DNA of 64,000 nt from the NCBI GenBank assembly GCA_030272155.1, contig CP126202.1:5043501-5107500 (forward strand). The letters run 5' to 3'. Positions within the stretch are counted from its first letter, which is position 1. Every line of letters begins with the position of its first letter. Position numbers and translations under genes: made by a program. The notes under the pieces were generated by a model. The model searched no databases. It was not told the DNA's origin and saw nothing but the letters and a program-made list of their open reading frames with translations. This document shows positions 25,301-36,403 of the stretch, in pieces. The stretch is from Tetradesmus obliquus (Eukaryota > Chlorophyta > Chlorophyceae > Sphaeropleales > Scenedesmaceae).

Positions 25301-28300
25301 GGTCAGGCACGTCGGCCGCTGGTGAGAAGCACAGGGCTGTGCACGTTGTACCAGCCTACATCGCACAGCTCGCAAGGCTGACAGCCTCGCTGTGATACAG
25401 CCGTGCCCCGCCCGCCCCCCCCCCCCCACCACACACACCACACACACACACCCCACCCCACCACCCCCAACCCACACACACCTTGTGGCCGTGTGCCGCG
25501 GCCAGCTGCAGCGCCGTCTTCTTGTCGTAGTCGCATGTGTTGGGGTTGTAGCCCTGCTGCAGCAGCAGCTTCACGCGGTCCGCCTCGCCCTTGGCGGCAG
25601 CGGCCAGGAACTGCCCCGTGCGCGTCTCGTCCGCCTGCGCCACGTGGTGCTTGACCACGGCGCGGATGCGCTGCAGGTTGCCCACCACCTGCTGCTGCCG
25701 CACGTTGAGCCCGCCTGGCGGGGCAAAGGCGCGGGCGCGGGCGCGGGAAGGTGCACACAAATCAGCAGGGAACAAGCCAGGTTGGTGGCAGCCACGGCAG
25801 CACCTTGCTACGCATTTTAGTAGCATGACAAGCATACATCGCGTAACTGCAGCGGCACTACCACAACCAGCCACGCACCCACAGCAGCACCTTGCTAGCA
25901 TTGCCTGCTAGAGGCAGGTGATCAAACACCATACTAGCAAGACAGGCGCGATCACAGGGCCACGCACCCACTGACGCCGCGCCGCTGAAGGCTGTGCCCC
26001 TCCAGCTGCTGCTGTTGAGCGCCTCCTTGCCCGCCCCTTGCACAGTGTCCTGGCCCAGCGTCTCTGCTGATGTGTGCTGGTAGGACAGCCCCGGCAGTGT
26101 GGCCACCAGGCTGCCACGCAGCAGCCGGCTGGCGGCGCCACCACGGAACTCACTGGACACGATCTGGGGGGTTGAGGTGTCAGCAGCAGCGTGGGGCAAC
26201 ACGTAAGCAATCGTCTCAGCACTCAGCACAGGCAAGGCGTGGCAGTGGTCGGGCCATGACAGCGCAGCAAGCAGCCCTCAACAGCAGCAGCACATGAATG
26301 AACATGGGAAGCTCCCGTAACCCCTGAGCACTCCCGCATTTGTCACGGTGTGACTTGCTCTGTGGCTGTGAGGGTCAAACAATGTGAACCAGGTGGATTG
26401 TTGCTCAGTGTCTCAAACACGTGCTGCTGCTGTAGGCTTGCCTGCAAGTGGCACAATGATGCACTGAAGCCATGCATGACCCAAACCTGAGCCCCTTCCA
26501 CATATTTACCTGCTCCGCGTTGCGCTGCAGCGCCTCCAGCATGGCTGTGGAGCTGAGCGGGAAGTCTGCGGCCAGCGCGGCGTAGGCGGGGCGCGGCACC
26601 ACCAGCACGCGGCACACCGTGAGGCTGCGCACCAGCTGCGGGGGGGGGGGGGGGGGGGGGGGGGGCACGCAGCAGGAAGTCTTAGTGGTAGGGCCTGTGG
26701 CAGGTGGCGGCATGCATGTATTGTGAGAAATGCATTTTGCCTATTTCTACAGCTGCTGAAATCTATGCGTGCGACGGTAGCGGCTGCAGTGTTGAGCACC
26801 TCATGCCAGGGCAGAGTGCTGCTAGCACCCGCCAACACTGTGCTGAGAACACCAGCGGACTGACAGCTGCCTGCAGCACCCTGCACCATCAACAAAGGCC
26901 GGCAGCCAACACTCTCCCATACACACGCCCTCACCTCCAGCTGCGGCACCTCAGTGAAGAAGGCGATCTCCCCGAACACGTCGCCGGGGCCCAGCATGCT
27001 GTAGCCGCTGCCCACGGCCACCTTCTTGCCGCTGGCAATGTCGGCCAGCACTGCAGAGGGGGAGCGGCTGTAGCGCACCGCATCAAGGCTGCAGAGGCAA
27101 GCAGTGAGGCACAGGCATAGCAGCCACCAAGGCAGGAGGGGAGGGAAAAAGTGAATGCGGAATATGACTAGGACTAGGCTACAACACAATGCAACACGTG
27201 CTCACACAACACAGGTGGGGGAAGATATCACCCGCATGTTGCAAGATGGTAACAGAATGGCAGCGGCGCGTGCTCTTGCTTGCATGATCAATTGCAGCAG
27301 CTGCCGACAGGCTCTACTAACGGATTCTGCAGCCGTTCCTAGCCCCACCCTCAAGCCCACTCACAGGCTCTCCCTATCCTTCTCCTCTGCCGCCGCGCTG
27401 GATGCGAATGCCTCCAGGTACCCTGCCACCACAAACATGAGCTCGTTCACCTCGTCACCCTCGGCAAGGATCTCCACCTGGGGTGGTAAAGGGGGCGGGG
27501 GGCGGGCAGGCAAGCAGCAACAGGCAGGCCGGCAGGGCATGCGTGCATCAGAGATGATGCCGAACTAGCATCGCACACATCAAGTTGTGCTGGTTGTGCT
27601 ACCCGCAAGTGAGAAGTTTGGCAGCAAGCACTGCCCCCTGCAACTGACACCTCCTGCAAGCACGGGATGAGGCCCCTGCTTCCAGTCAACCACTGCCTCA
27701 ACACTACAACGCGGCTAGCACCGCGCAGCATCGAGCACGAACACCGCCTTCAACACAGGCATCCCCAGCCAGGCCCCTCCACTCCCACCCCTTGAACCCC
27801 ACCTGCGGCATGAAGCTCTCCAGGCGTGCGCAGCCCAGCAGCGCGTCGAAGAACTTGGGCTTCACCCCCGCCAGCAGCGAGCAGCGCTGCAGCTGCGCGC
27901 CGTACAGGTGTCTCAGCACCCTCCTGCGCAGCGTCGTGGGCAGGCTGCCCAGCATCTGCTCGTCCTCCTCCTGGCTGCTGGTGAAGTGCAGCCGCAGGTG
28001 CTCCTCAATCAGCTCACGCATGTCCTGGGGGGTTGGTGAAGGGGGGGGGGGGGGGGCGTCATTATATTCAGTCATGAGATGCACAGGTGGCGCTGTCAAG
28101 AAAAGTGGTGTGTAGAGCGCAGCAGGCGTGCTCCTGTGCAGCTGCTGCACCACGCTGCACAGCCCACTATGCCCGCCTCACCTGCACAGCCCACTATGCC
28201 CGCCTCACCTGCACAGCCCACTATGCCCGCCTCACCTGTGGCAGTCCCTTGTCCTTGCCGTACCGCTCCAGGGCGTGCATGCGGTGCCTGTAGCGCGCAC

Positions 28301-31300
28301 TGGACTCGTCCGCCCGCGCCACCAGCAGCACCACGCTGCCTATGATCCATGCCCACAGCAGGATGTTGAGCGCGATGTAGACCATGCTGAAGATGACCTC
28401 GGCAAAGGTCTGGGGGGCAAGGTCGCCCGCAGACAAGGCGTAAAAGGTGGACACGGCCCAGTACACTGCGGGATTGCATGCGGCAGCAGGCGCGAGATAA
28501 AACTATGATGTGAGCTGCCTGTGGGGAGTGAGGGAGCATCAAGCCTGAGGCAGGCCCGCGCTGTCGGGGCTTGCTGCCATGCACACGCCTCTGCCAGGGC
28601 TGCAGATGCGCACAAGCTCGGCATCATGCAAGCACAGCAGCCACCAGCACCGTGGCTGTGAAGCAGCACGATTGCTTGCCTCAGGCAACTGCGGCGGCCC
28701 GCACCGCCACCTCCAGCCACCACACCCAGGTGCGCTGTCAGCCCATCACCGCCACACACCCCGCCACTATCCCGCCGTCTCTGGTCCTGCCGACACATGT
28801 ATTGCTCTTGTGGCAGCGTGTGGCCAAGAGCCCGAGGAACGGACCCCCCCCACCTGAGAAGGTGTACTGGTCCCATATGCCCCAGAAGGCCACCGCAGGC
28901 TCGCGCGCGATGAGGTGCTGTAGCCAGTTCTCGTGGCCCAGCGCGGCCTCCTGCTGCGCGATGAACCAGAAGCCGCACCCCGCCCAGTGCACCAGGAAGA
29001 AGCCGTACGTGGCCACGCGCGTGAGGCGCGTCACCACCAGCGGCAGCGCCAGGTTGAACTCCAGGTGGCGGTACAGCCGGTCGATGCGGTACATACGGCC
29101 CTGGGGGATGGGGGGGGGGGGGGGTGTTGGCAGGGGGGCAGTGGTGCGGCCAGTATGTGAGCTGACGACGCAGAGCAGGGTTGGAATTACAGCGGCAGCC
29201 CAGCCTTGCAGGAACAGCACGGCCGCAGACATTGGAGGCACATGCACGCGGCCAGCGCAGCAGCACCCCAACAGGCCCCCTGACACAGCCTGGCTTGCGC
29301 CTCACCAGCCTTGCAGGAAAAGGAGTAAGCGAGAGTTACTGGAGGCACATTCACAGGGCTAGCTCAGCCACACCCAGCGCGCTGCCTGACACCCCCCCCC
29401 CCCTCACCAGCTTGAGCAGGCCCAGCAGGCTGATGAAGCGTGCGCGGGGCGTGTCGCTGCCCAGCAGGCCCATGCCGCTCAGCACAATCCTGCGGGGTGG
29501 GTGGTGGGATGGGGGTGCAGGGGACGAGGGGCAGGGCGGGGCAGCAACAGTTGCTTGCTTGATTGGTGTGGCAGGAGGTGCCTGACAAGGTGACATCATG
29601 AACTTCCACCTCAGATGAAGCAGCTGCCCTCACATGCAACAGCTGTACACGCAGCAGGCGCAAGGGTGGGAGCACAATGTCACAAGCCGCTTCCCAGCGC
29701 CCTGCCGCCTGGTTTCAGCGGCTTGGCTGTGTAATTCAGAAGGTAGCAGCTGCTGCGCCTGCTGCTGCCAGCGGGCTCCTGCTGTTGCGCATGCACGCCA
29801 CCCCCACCCAGCCAGCCCCTCAGCTCACCAGTCCCAGGGGAAGACGGTGAGTATGTCCCACCAGAACCTGAAGCGCAGGTAGGTGGCCACCAGCTGCTGC
29901 CTGTTGCCCACCAGCACGCCGCGCTCGTAGCGCGCCACAAAGAAGCTGCTCAGCATGTCGCCCAGGAACACGGCCAGCAGCGCGGCCTCAACGCCGTAGG
30001 CCGGGCTGCCGGGCCTGTGGGTGGGTCGGGGGGGGGGGGGGCACGTACAGGGAGCATGTGGGTGTGGGCAAGTGTGTGGCGCATGCACGGCATCAGCAGC
30101 AGCATCTCACTGCGAGAGTAGCACATGTGAGAACTGCAGCTTGCGAATGCAAACCCTGCCTTCAAGCCAGCAGCCTCAACTGCTGCTGCTGCTGTTGTTG
30201 AGACATGCTCAGTAGCAGCCTGCCAGGCACCCTCCATGGCCAACCCACAACACTGCCCTGCCTGGTGCCGCTGCGCCCTGCTCGCCGCCTGCCCCTGCCC
30301 CTTCTGCTGCTGCTGCTACTGCCCCATGCTGCTGTCACCGCTCCCCCCCCCTCACCCCCCCTCACCCGTCCAGCCCCGCCAGGAAGGCCACCATGTAGGG
30401 GATGAGCCAGCCGGTGACGGCGGCAGCAAAGATGGTCAGCCACCACCACGCGCGGAAGCTGCAGCGGGCACAGCGGGCGGCACAGTGGCAGCGGTCAGCG
30501 GGAGCATGTTGGCGGGCAGGCGATTGTGACATGTTGGCGGGCAGGCGATTGTGACATGTTGGCGGGCAGGCGATTGTGACATGTTGGCGGGCAGGCGATT
30601 GTGACATGTTGGCGGGCAGGCGATTGTGACATGTTGGCGGGCAGGCGATTGTGACATGTTGGCGATTGTGACATGTTGGCGATTGTGAGATGCAAGTGAG
30701 GCGCAACTGAGGCGCATGTGCTTGACGTGACAGCAGCAGAGCAAGGCATGCAACTGCTTGCTGCGGCACGCCGCCCCTCTGCAGGCTGGCATAACGGATT
30801 GCTAATGTCACTTGCACTGTGCTGCGGCGATACATGTGTTTGCAGCCCTGCCCTGCCCGGGCATTACGTGCTGCCACAGCTGTGCTGTTGCTGAAGTAAG
30901 AGGCTGTAGTAAGAGGACTGCCTCCTGCACATTCTGTCTGCTGCTGGCGTGCTTGTCCTGCTGCAACTGCCACCTGCTGCTATAAAAACAAGCCCTGTTG
31001 CCGCTGCCTGCTGTGCCTTGCAGCTGCCTGATTCCACGCATCACTGAGCTGCTGCTGCTACAGGCAAGCAGGCCCGCTGCTGCTGGTCTGCTGCTGCAGC
31101 TGGCGGCACTCACAATCTGTTGTAAGGGTGCACGATGCAAGGGTGCTGCTGCAGCTGGCGCACTCACAATCTGTTGTAAGGGTGCACGATGCCCCAGCCC
31201 AGCATGTAGGCCTCCTCCACTGCCACCTGGCGCTTGCCCACGTCGTCAAACGCAAGGTCGGCCATCTGGGGGGAACGTGGTGGGTTGGGGGGAAGTGTTG

Positions 31301-31837
31301 GGGCGAGTGCAGCACGGGTGGTTGGGGCATGCAGGGTGGGGCTGGCCCATGGGCAGCTGCTGCGGCTCACTACGGCTATGCACCTTCAGCAGGAGGGGCA
31401 AGGCAAGCCGTACCTATGCTGCCACAGACGCAGCGCTGGCAATGGACAAGTACGCGCAGGCCGCAATTCACAACTGCTGATCAGTGTGCTTGCACACCTC
31501 ACCAGCGCACAGGTTGCCAAGCAGTACGGGTGCATTTACTCATCTGGTGTACATGCTGTCCTGGCTGCATGCTGTCGTCCACCTGCCCCACCTGTGCAAC
31601 TGCGCCTTTGCCCAGCACCTCTTGGTTCTCCCTGTAGGCATGCTGCTGCTTCTGCTCTGAGCTGCTGCTGCCACGCCTGATCTGTGCCGGGTCCTCCGGC
31701 GCTGGAGAGCGCTCTGAGATGCGCCGTAGCAGGTTTCTGAGCATGGCACTCGTCTCCTGGCCTTGCCGTCCGTTGGCCTGCCCGCTTGCTGAGCTGCTGA
31801 CAGTGCTGACAGCACCACCGGTCTCGGGATCAGCCAT
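22394..31837 (-). CDS. Shaker/SKOR-type channel 1 with CNBD and ankyrin repeats; altered selectivity filter
   Basis: Nineteen exons keep frame (1142 aa): 31592-31837, 31168-31265, 30366-30458, 29829-30014, 29408-29489, 28854-29100, 28236-28465, 27803-28024, 27365-27477, 26935-27088, 26510-26635, 25968-26163, 25482-25714, 24773-24937, 24421-24558, 24014-24136, 23448-23636, 22954-23256 and 22394-22678. Order: soluble N-terminus; S1 (FRAWWWLTIFAAAVTGWLIP); S2-S3; an S4-like segment (RARFISLLGLLKLGRMYR); S5; pore; S6; C-linker (PTTLRRRVLRHLY); CNBD (GPGDVFGEIAFFTEVPQLE, VRSLTVCRVLVV); two ankyrin blocks. Plant Shaker channels carry K+ across plasma membranes. Here the filter reads ALSAGDLAP, not TVGYGD, so selectivity or conduction is doubtful; it may be a regulatory subunit. 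The exon 12/13 junction is chosen by phase and is the weakest. Confidence 0.88.
23005..23229 (-). other. Gene-conversion-like tract shared with channel 2
   Basis: These 225 bp of ankyrin exon 22954-23256 match 50801-51025 of channel 2 on the opposite strand with one difference (a Ctac/Atac first base). The sequence diverges immediately on both sides. Confidence 0.85.
23647..23925. repeat. 139-bp tandem duplication in a channel 1 intron
   Basis: Two essentially identical copies (23647-23785 and 23786-about 23924) lie between the ankyrin exons at 24014-24136 and 23448-23636. The near-perfect identity implies a recent duplication. Confidence 0.85.
25128..25345. repeat. Imperfect duplication of about 70 bp in a channel 1 intron
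   Basis: A segment around 25135-25205 recurs around 25275-25345 with scattered substitutions (shared core AGCACACTGCAGCATGCAGG). It lies in the intron between exons 25482-25714 and 24773-24937. Confidence 0.6.
26640..26665. repeat. Homopolymer G tract (about 25 nt) beside a channel 1 acceptor
   Basis: On the gene strand this is a C-run ending one codon before the acceptor of exon 26510-26635, so it serves as the pyrimidine tract. Such runs are error prone, so its length is unreliable. Confidence 0.7.
28155..28235 (-). repeat. Three tandem 27-bp GT...AG units starting at a 5' splice site
   Basis: On the gene strand each unit begins GTGAGGCGGG and ends GCTGTGCAG. The first unit starts exactly at the donor of exon 28236-28465, so the intron opens with three consecutive mini-intron-like units. 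Confidence 0.85.
30506..30689. repeat. 25-bp minisatellite, six units plus two truncated 17-bp units
   Basis: Units begin ATGTTGGCGGGCAGGCGATT at 30506, 30531, 30556, 30581, 30606 and 30631. Two shorter units lacking GGGCAGGC follow at 30656 and 30673. The array lies in the channel 1 intron between exons 31168-31265 and 30366-30458. Confidence 0.85.
31093..31192 (-). repeat. Duplicated exon end plus splice donor, period about 54 bp
   Basis: The last codons of exon 31168-31265 (HPYNR) and the donor GTGAGT recur once inside the intron (ACTCACAATCTGTTGTAAGG at 31162 and 31108). This creates a second donor of the same phase. Confidence 0.75.
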
Positions 31838-32808
31838 GTTGGGCCAGGGCCAGATCAGCAGCTACAACCACTGCAAACGATGTCTGGAGCTTATGTTGAG
31901 ACCATCGCAGGCGTTTGCTGACGCTGGTCTGGCGTGAGCATCCTAGTGCGGAGTGAACAGAGTGGCCGTTTGCGCATTCACACGGCCCTAAACTTCGAGA
32001 TGCAGGCTTGAAAGCAATGTAGCGCGTCTACTGAATGCCGGAAGATCAGCGAATCACAACATGTTCACACCCGCACATTGTGTAAAAACTTATTACCTCT
32101 GCGTCTCCCCACACAAAACAATCATTTAGCGGTTGAACCAGTAAGTACAGCTGTCCAGTTCACCAGAAACACCGACACGCGTGAGGGTGACACCACACCA
32201 ACCAGGGTTTGGCACCATGCAACTCAAGCGAAGGGCAGCAGCTGGTGCCCACATGCCTCAGCTGCAACCCAGGCCTTGCAATCACAGAAACTGCAACTGC
32301 GCTGCACGACACAGCCGTCATGCGTGGCAGCAGTGCACAAGAGTGTGAGCAGATCTGCCCGCACAACCCCCCAATCATGGTACAGGCAAGAGCACTGGCA
32401 TGCGCTTGCCTGTGCTTAGTGCCTGAAACACAAAGCCCGTCAGATTCTTCATTCACCGAAACACAAGGCATGTCGTCATGACCACTGCAGGCAGGGCGAG
32501 GCTGAAAAGCCAGCAACACGTGCCACCATGCAAACTTGCCTACAACTGCCCCACTGGCTGACATGCAACCCTGCTGACCTCAACCAATGCTGCTGTTGCA
32601 GCTGGCCACACGGTGAGCTAGTAGGTCCTGTTGTACCAGCCAACCCTCCCGCCTCAGCCCTCCACACAACACCACCGCTGCTAGCAACAGCCTGCACAAG
32701 CCAGCACTGCCAGCCGGCAGCCGCATATTATCAGAATAGGTAACAAGACCCCGAGCTTGGTTCACCCCAAAGCAACATGCTGACTGGACGCCCTCAGCGC
32801 CTGCACCG
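31838..32808. other. Intergenic: channel 1 promoter side and UVR8 3' flank
   Basis: About 970 bp with no convincing exon or RNA gene. It should include the channel 1 promoter next to 31838 and the UVR8 3' UTR below 32809. Confidence 0.45.
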
Positions 32809-33344
32809 TCAGCTCCCTGGCACTGCCGCGTCGTCAGCCGAGCCCGCGGGCGCCGCCACGTGCTGCCGCTTGGCGGGCGGCCCCCCCTCCCCGCTGAAGC
32901 ACTCACCAGCCAGCCCTGATCCATTGCCCAGCAGCCCCGTGCTGCTGCTGTCAGGCACGCCAGGCACCTCAATCATCTCAGGCACTGCGCTGTCAGGCAG
33001 GTCCTCAGGCACACCCGCATTACCCCCGCAGTCCTCACCACTCGGCACCACCGCATAGCGGTCAGCGGGCGCCACGTACCCCCCCTGCGGTCGCGCACTA
33101 GCCACCAGCCCCGCCACATTCACCGCCCCCCTGCACAGCGCCGCCAGGGTGCGCGGCCGCGCCTCGTCGCGCTCCAGGCCGTGGCCCAGCTGCCCATTGA
33201 CGCCCCTGCCCCAGCTGAACACCTGCCCCGCCCGTCCCACGGCCACGGTGTGGCGCCAGCCGCAGGCCAGCTGCGCGATGGGGCTGCCCGCGAGGCTGGA
33301 CACGGCCACGGGCGACGCCTGGTCCTCCGTGCTGCCGATGCCTG

Positions 33345-33381
<37 letters not shown>

Positions 33382-34209
33382 GTGTGTGATGTGTTAACGG
33401 ATGGGCAGTTGCGGTCTCATGGGTGCAGAGGGTGTTGGTGGGGGCCGCTGCTGGTGAGGCTGCCAGGTGTGCTTCTAGACCTGACAGCTGGAAGCTGCGG
33501 CAACAGCAGCAACTGCCTAGGTACGCTGCAGCACAGTGACTGCCCCCCCCCCCTGTGCGCACTCACCCAGCTGCCCGAACTTGTTCCAGCCCCAGGCCCA
33601 CACGCCTCCCTCGCTGTCCAGGGCCATGGTGTGCCGCCAGCCCCCAGCAATGGCCACCACGTGACGCCCAGCCAGCCCTGACACCTCAGCAGGCACCAGC
33701 CGGTCCCTGCCAGCAGCAGCAGCAGCAGCAGCAGCGGCAGCAGCAGCAGCAGCACTGAGCACAGAAGAAGCTTGCGATGGGGGCCATGCAAAGGACACAC
33801 TGCGGCTGGAGGCTTTACTCAACGAGAATGGCATGCAGCTGCAGCACACTTCCATGTTGTGCAGCAGCCCTCAATGCTAACCCACACATGGCAAATACTT
33901 TGTGCTAGGATGCTACTGCAGGCAGCTCTGCTGCTGCTGCTGCTGCTGCCCTGCCCCGCGTCTCACTCGTGGTCTCCCAGGCCCAGCTGGCCGTACTTGC
34001 TCCAGCCAAACGTGAACACGCGCCCGTCACTCGTCACCGCAGCGCTGTGCCGCCAGCCGCACGCCACGCTGGTCACGCTGCCTGCGCTGCTGCTGTCGAT
34101 GCTGGCGCTGTTGACTGCCGCGGGCGCGTGGCGGTCCTGGCGGTCGCCATCGCCCAGGTTGCCGTAGCGGCCCCAGCCCCACGCGTACACCTGGGGGGGG
34201 GGGGGGCAG

Positions 34210-34259
<50 letters not shown>

Positions 34260-35403
34260 CTCAGCGCATGCAGGTGGCCGGCGTGCCATACGGATAAGCA
34301 ACGCTGGGCAGCCATATGGCAGCCCAGTGCTAAGCAGCCCCAAGCAGCATGCAGAAGAACCAGCCCCGCTGTATAATAGAGGTGATGCTGCTGAGCAGGC
34401 TGAGCAGGTGCCATGCATCTGCAGTGTACATTGCTGTTGCCGCTGCTGTGCCGCACACCTCTCCCTTGTCTGTTGCGATGACGCTGTGCTCCGCGCCGCC
34501 AGCCACGCTGGTCACCACCTTGCCCTGCAGCAGCAGCAGCAGCAGCAGCGCCACAAGAGCCAGCAGCAGCAGCGCCATCAGCAGCAGGACACAACACAGC
34601 GTCATGCCACACGCTCATGAATGCATTGCTGCTGCTGTCTGAGTGTTTGCAGTCATTGCTGCTACCTTGTCATCAACCTTTGCAGGCCAAGCACGTTGCT
34701 GTGCATCCGGCAGTGCAACATGCAGCTGGCAGTGCAGCTGGCGGCGTGCCTGCAGCCCCTGCCCCGCCTGCACTGCTGGCCGCCGCACCTGCAGCCCCGC
34801 CACCCGCTGCGGTGACAGCAGGTCGTTGGTGTTGCCGTGGCCCAGCTGCCCGTTCTGGTTCCTGCGAGGAGCACAGGGAGCGGCAGCAGGAGCAGGATCG
34901 GCCCAATTTGCTTGTATGCGATTGCACAAGGACGTACGGCTGACTTACGCAACTGTGCACAGCAGCTGCAGCTAGGGCCTGCTATGCCAGTGCACTGCTG
35001 CAAGCAACGCACTGTGCAGAGCCAGCCGGCAGTGCCACATCTGCTGCTCCTGTTGCTGCTCCTCCTACTGCTGCTGCTGCTGCTGGTGATGGCGGTGTGG
35101 CCAGCTATGGCTGTCCCCACCTGCCAAACGTGTACAGCTCGCCCGCATCGGTGCACACCAGCGTGTGCGTGTCACCACAAGCAACCTCCAGCACAAAAGT
35201 TGCAGGCAAGCAGCTCAGCAGCAGTTCCGCAGCAAAACAGCTCACTAGGATAGCAGCTGGACACAAAACAACTGCCGACTCTTCTTGTGCAGTGTCTGTG
35301 CTGCTAGCACGTGCTGTGCTGCCTGCATGCGGCAGCACTTCTTGGCACAGCCTGCCTGCAAGCAACTGCTGCTGCCTCTTCAGCTGCGCTGCTGCTGTTC
35401 CTG

Positions 35404-35466
<63 letters not shown>

Positions 35467-36403
35467 GGCTGCTGCTGACCATGCTGCTGACCATGCTGCT
35501 GACCATGCTGCTGCTGCTGCTGCTGCTCCTCCTGCTCACCTGTTTGACGGCCATGCCGTTGAAGAAGTCAACCAGCCGCGGCACAAACACGTCGGTGCAA
35601 TCGCCATGGCCCAGCCGGCCAAAGTCGCCCCTGCGGCAACCAGGCGTGGCAGGCAGCAGCACATCAGGGACATCAGATGCCAGCTCGCTGCATTTGAAGC
35701 GTCAGTGTTGCATTGCGCAAGCTGCTGTTGGCAACGCGCGCAGATGGGATGCCAAGGCGCACCACAGGTGCATGGCACGCGCCGTTGCTGTTGCGTCGCA
35801 GGCACCCTAAATGCTGGCGCTGCAGCTCTGTATCATATTGCTGCAACGGACACTAGCTGTACCTGCGCTGCTGGCCTGCGAGCTCCACCTGCCAGCACAG
35901 CTGCCAAATGCATCAGCGACAGTTGCAGCTTGATGCGCCCCTCACTGCACCCGTAACCCCGGCCCCCTTCAGCACCCCCCTCCCCTCCTCACCAGCCCCA
36001 GCTGTACACGCGGCGGTGCTGCTTGCTGACGGCCACGGTGTACTCGGCGCCGCAGCACACAGCGCTGACGTCAGCGCCCAGCAGCGCGTGTACTGCGCGC
36101 GGCGCGTCCACCTGCTCTGCATCGCCATGGCCCAGCTGACCGTCCTCGCCCCTGCCCCAGCTGGCTACAACGTTGCAGTCTGCAGCAGCAAAAGGGTCAC
36201 ACGTTTCTGTGTTGCTAAATTAGCCTTTGCGCTTCCCAGTGTCAGAGACAAGTGCTGCCAGCAGACATGCAGCAGGTGCGCTGCTGTTGCACAGCAGCTG
36301 AGAGCAGAGCAGGGCCCTCACCGAGCAATGCAACGGTGTGCGAGCTTCCACACGACACTTGGACTACTGACGCCAGATCAGCGGCAGCCGAGGCTTCCGC
36401 CAT
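32809..36403 (-). CDS. UVR8: UVR8, RCC1-fold UV-B photoreceptor
   Basis: Exons 36322-36403, 35993-36179, 35540-35630, 35121-35185, 34789-34861, 34459-34524, 33967-34190, 33567-33706 and 32809-33341 join to 486 aa (Arabidopsis UVR8: 440). The seven-bladed propeller is recognisable blade by blade: SWGRGEDGQLGHGDAE, GWGDFGRLGHGD, RNQNGQLGHGNTND, WGWGRYGNLGDGDRQDR, FTFGWSKYGQLGLGDHE, WAWGWNKFGQLG and SWGRGVNGQLGHG. The three GWRH motifs that hold the UV-sensing Trp residues (W233, W285, W337 in Arabidopsis) are all present: ACGWRHSAAV, GGWRHTMAL and ACGWRHTVAV. The tail keeps PADRYAVVPSGED and a later VP pair (EVPGVPD) like the COP1-binding C27 region. UV-B monomerises the dimer, which then recruits COP1. 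One acceptor (exon 35121-35185) ends GAG. Confidence 0.93.

Noticed and set aside
30506-30689. Regularly spaced repeats resembling a CRISPR array
   Set aside because: The 25-bp units abut directly with no unique spacers, and they lie in a eukaryotic intron.
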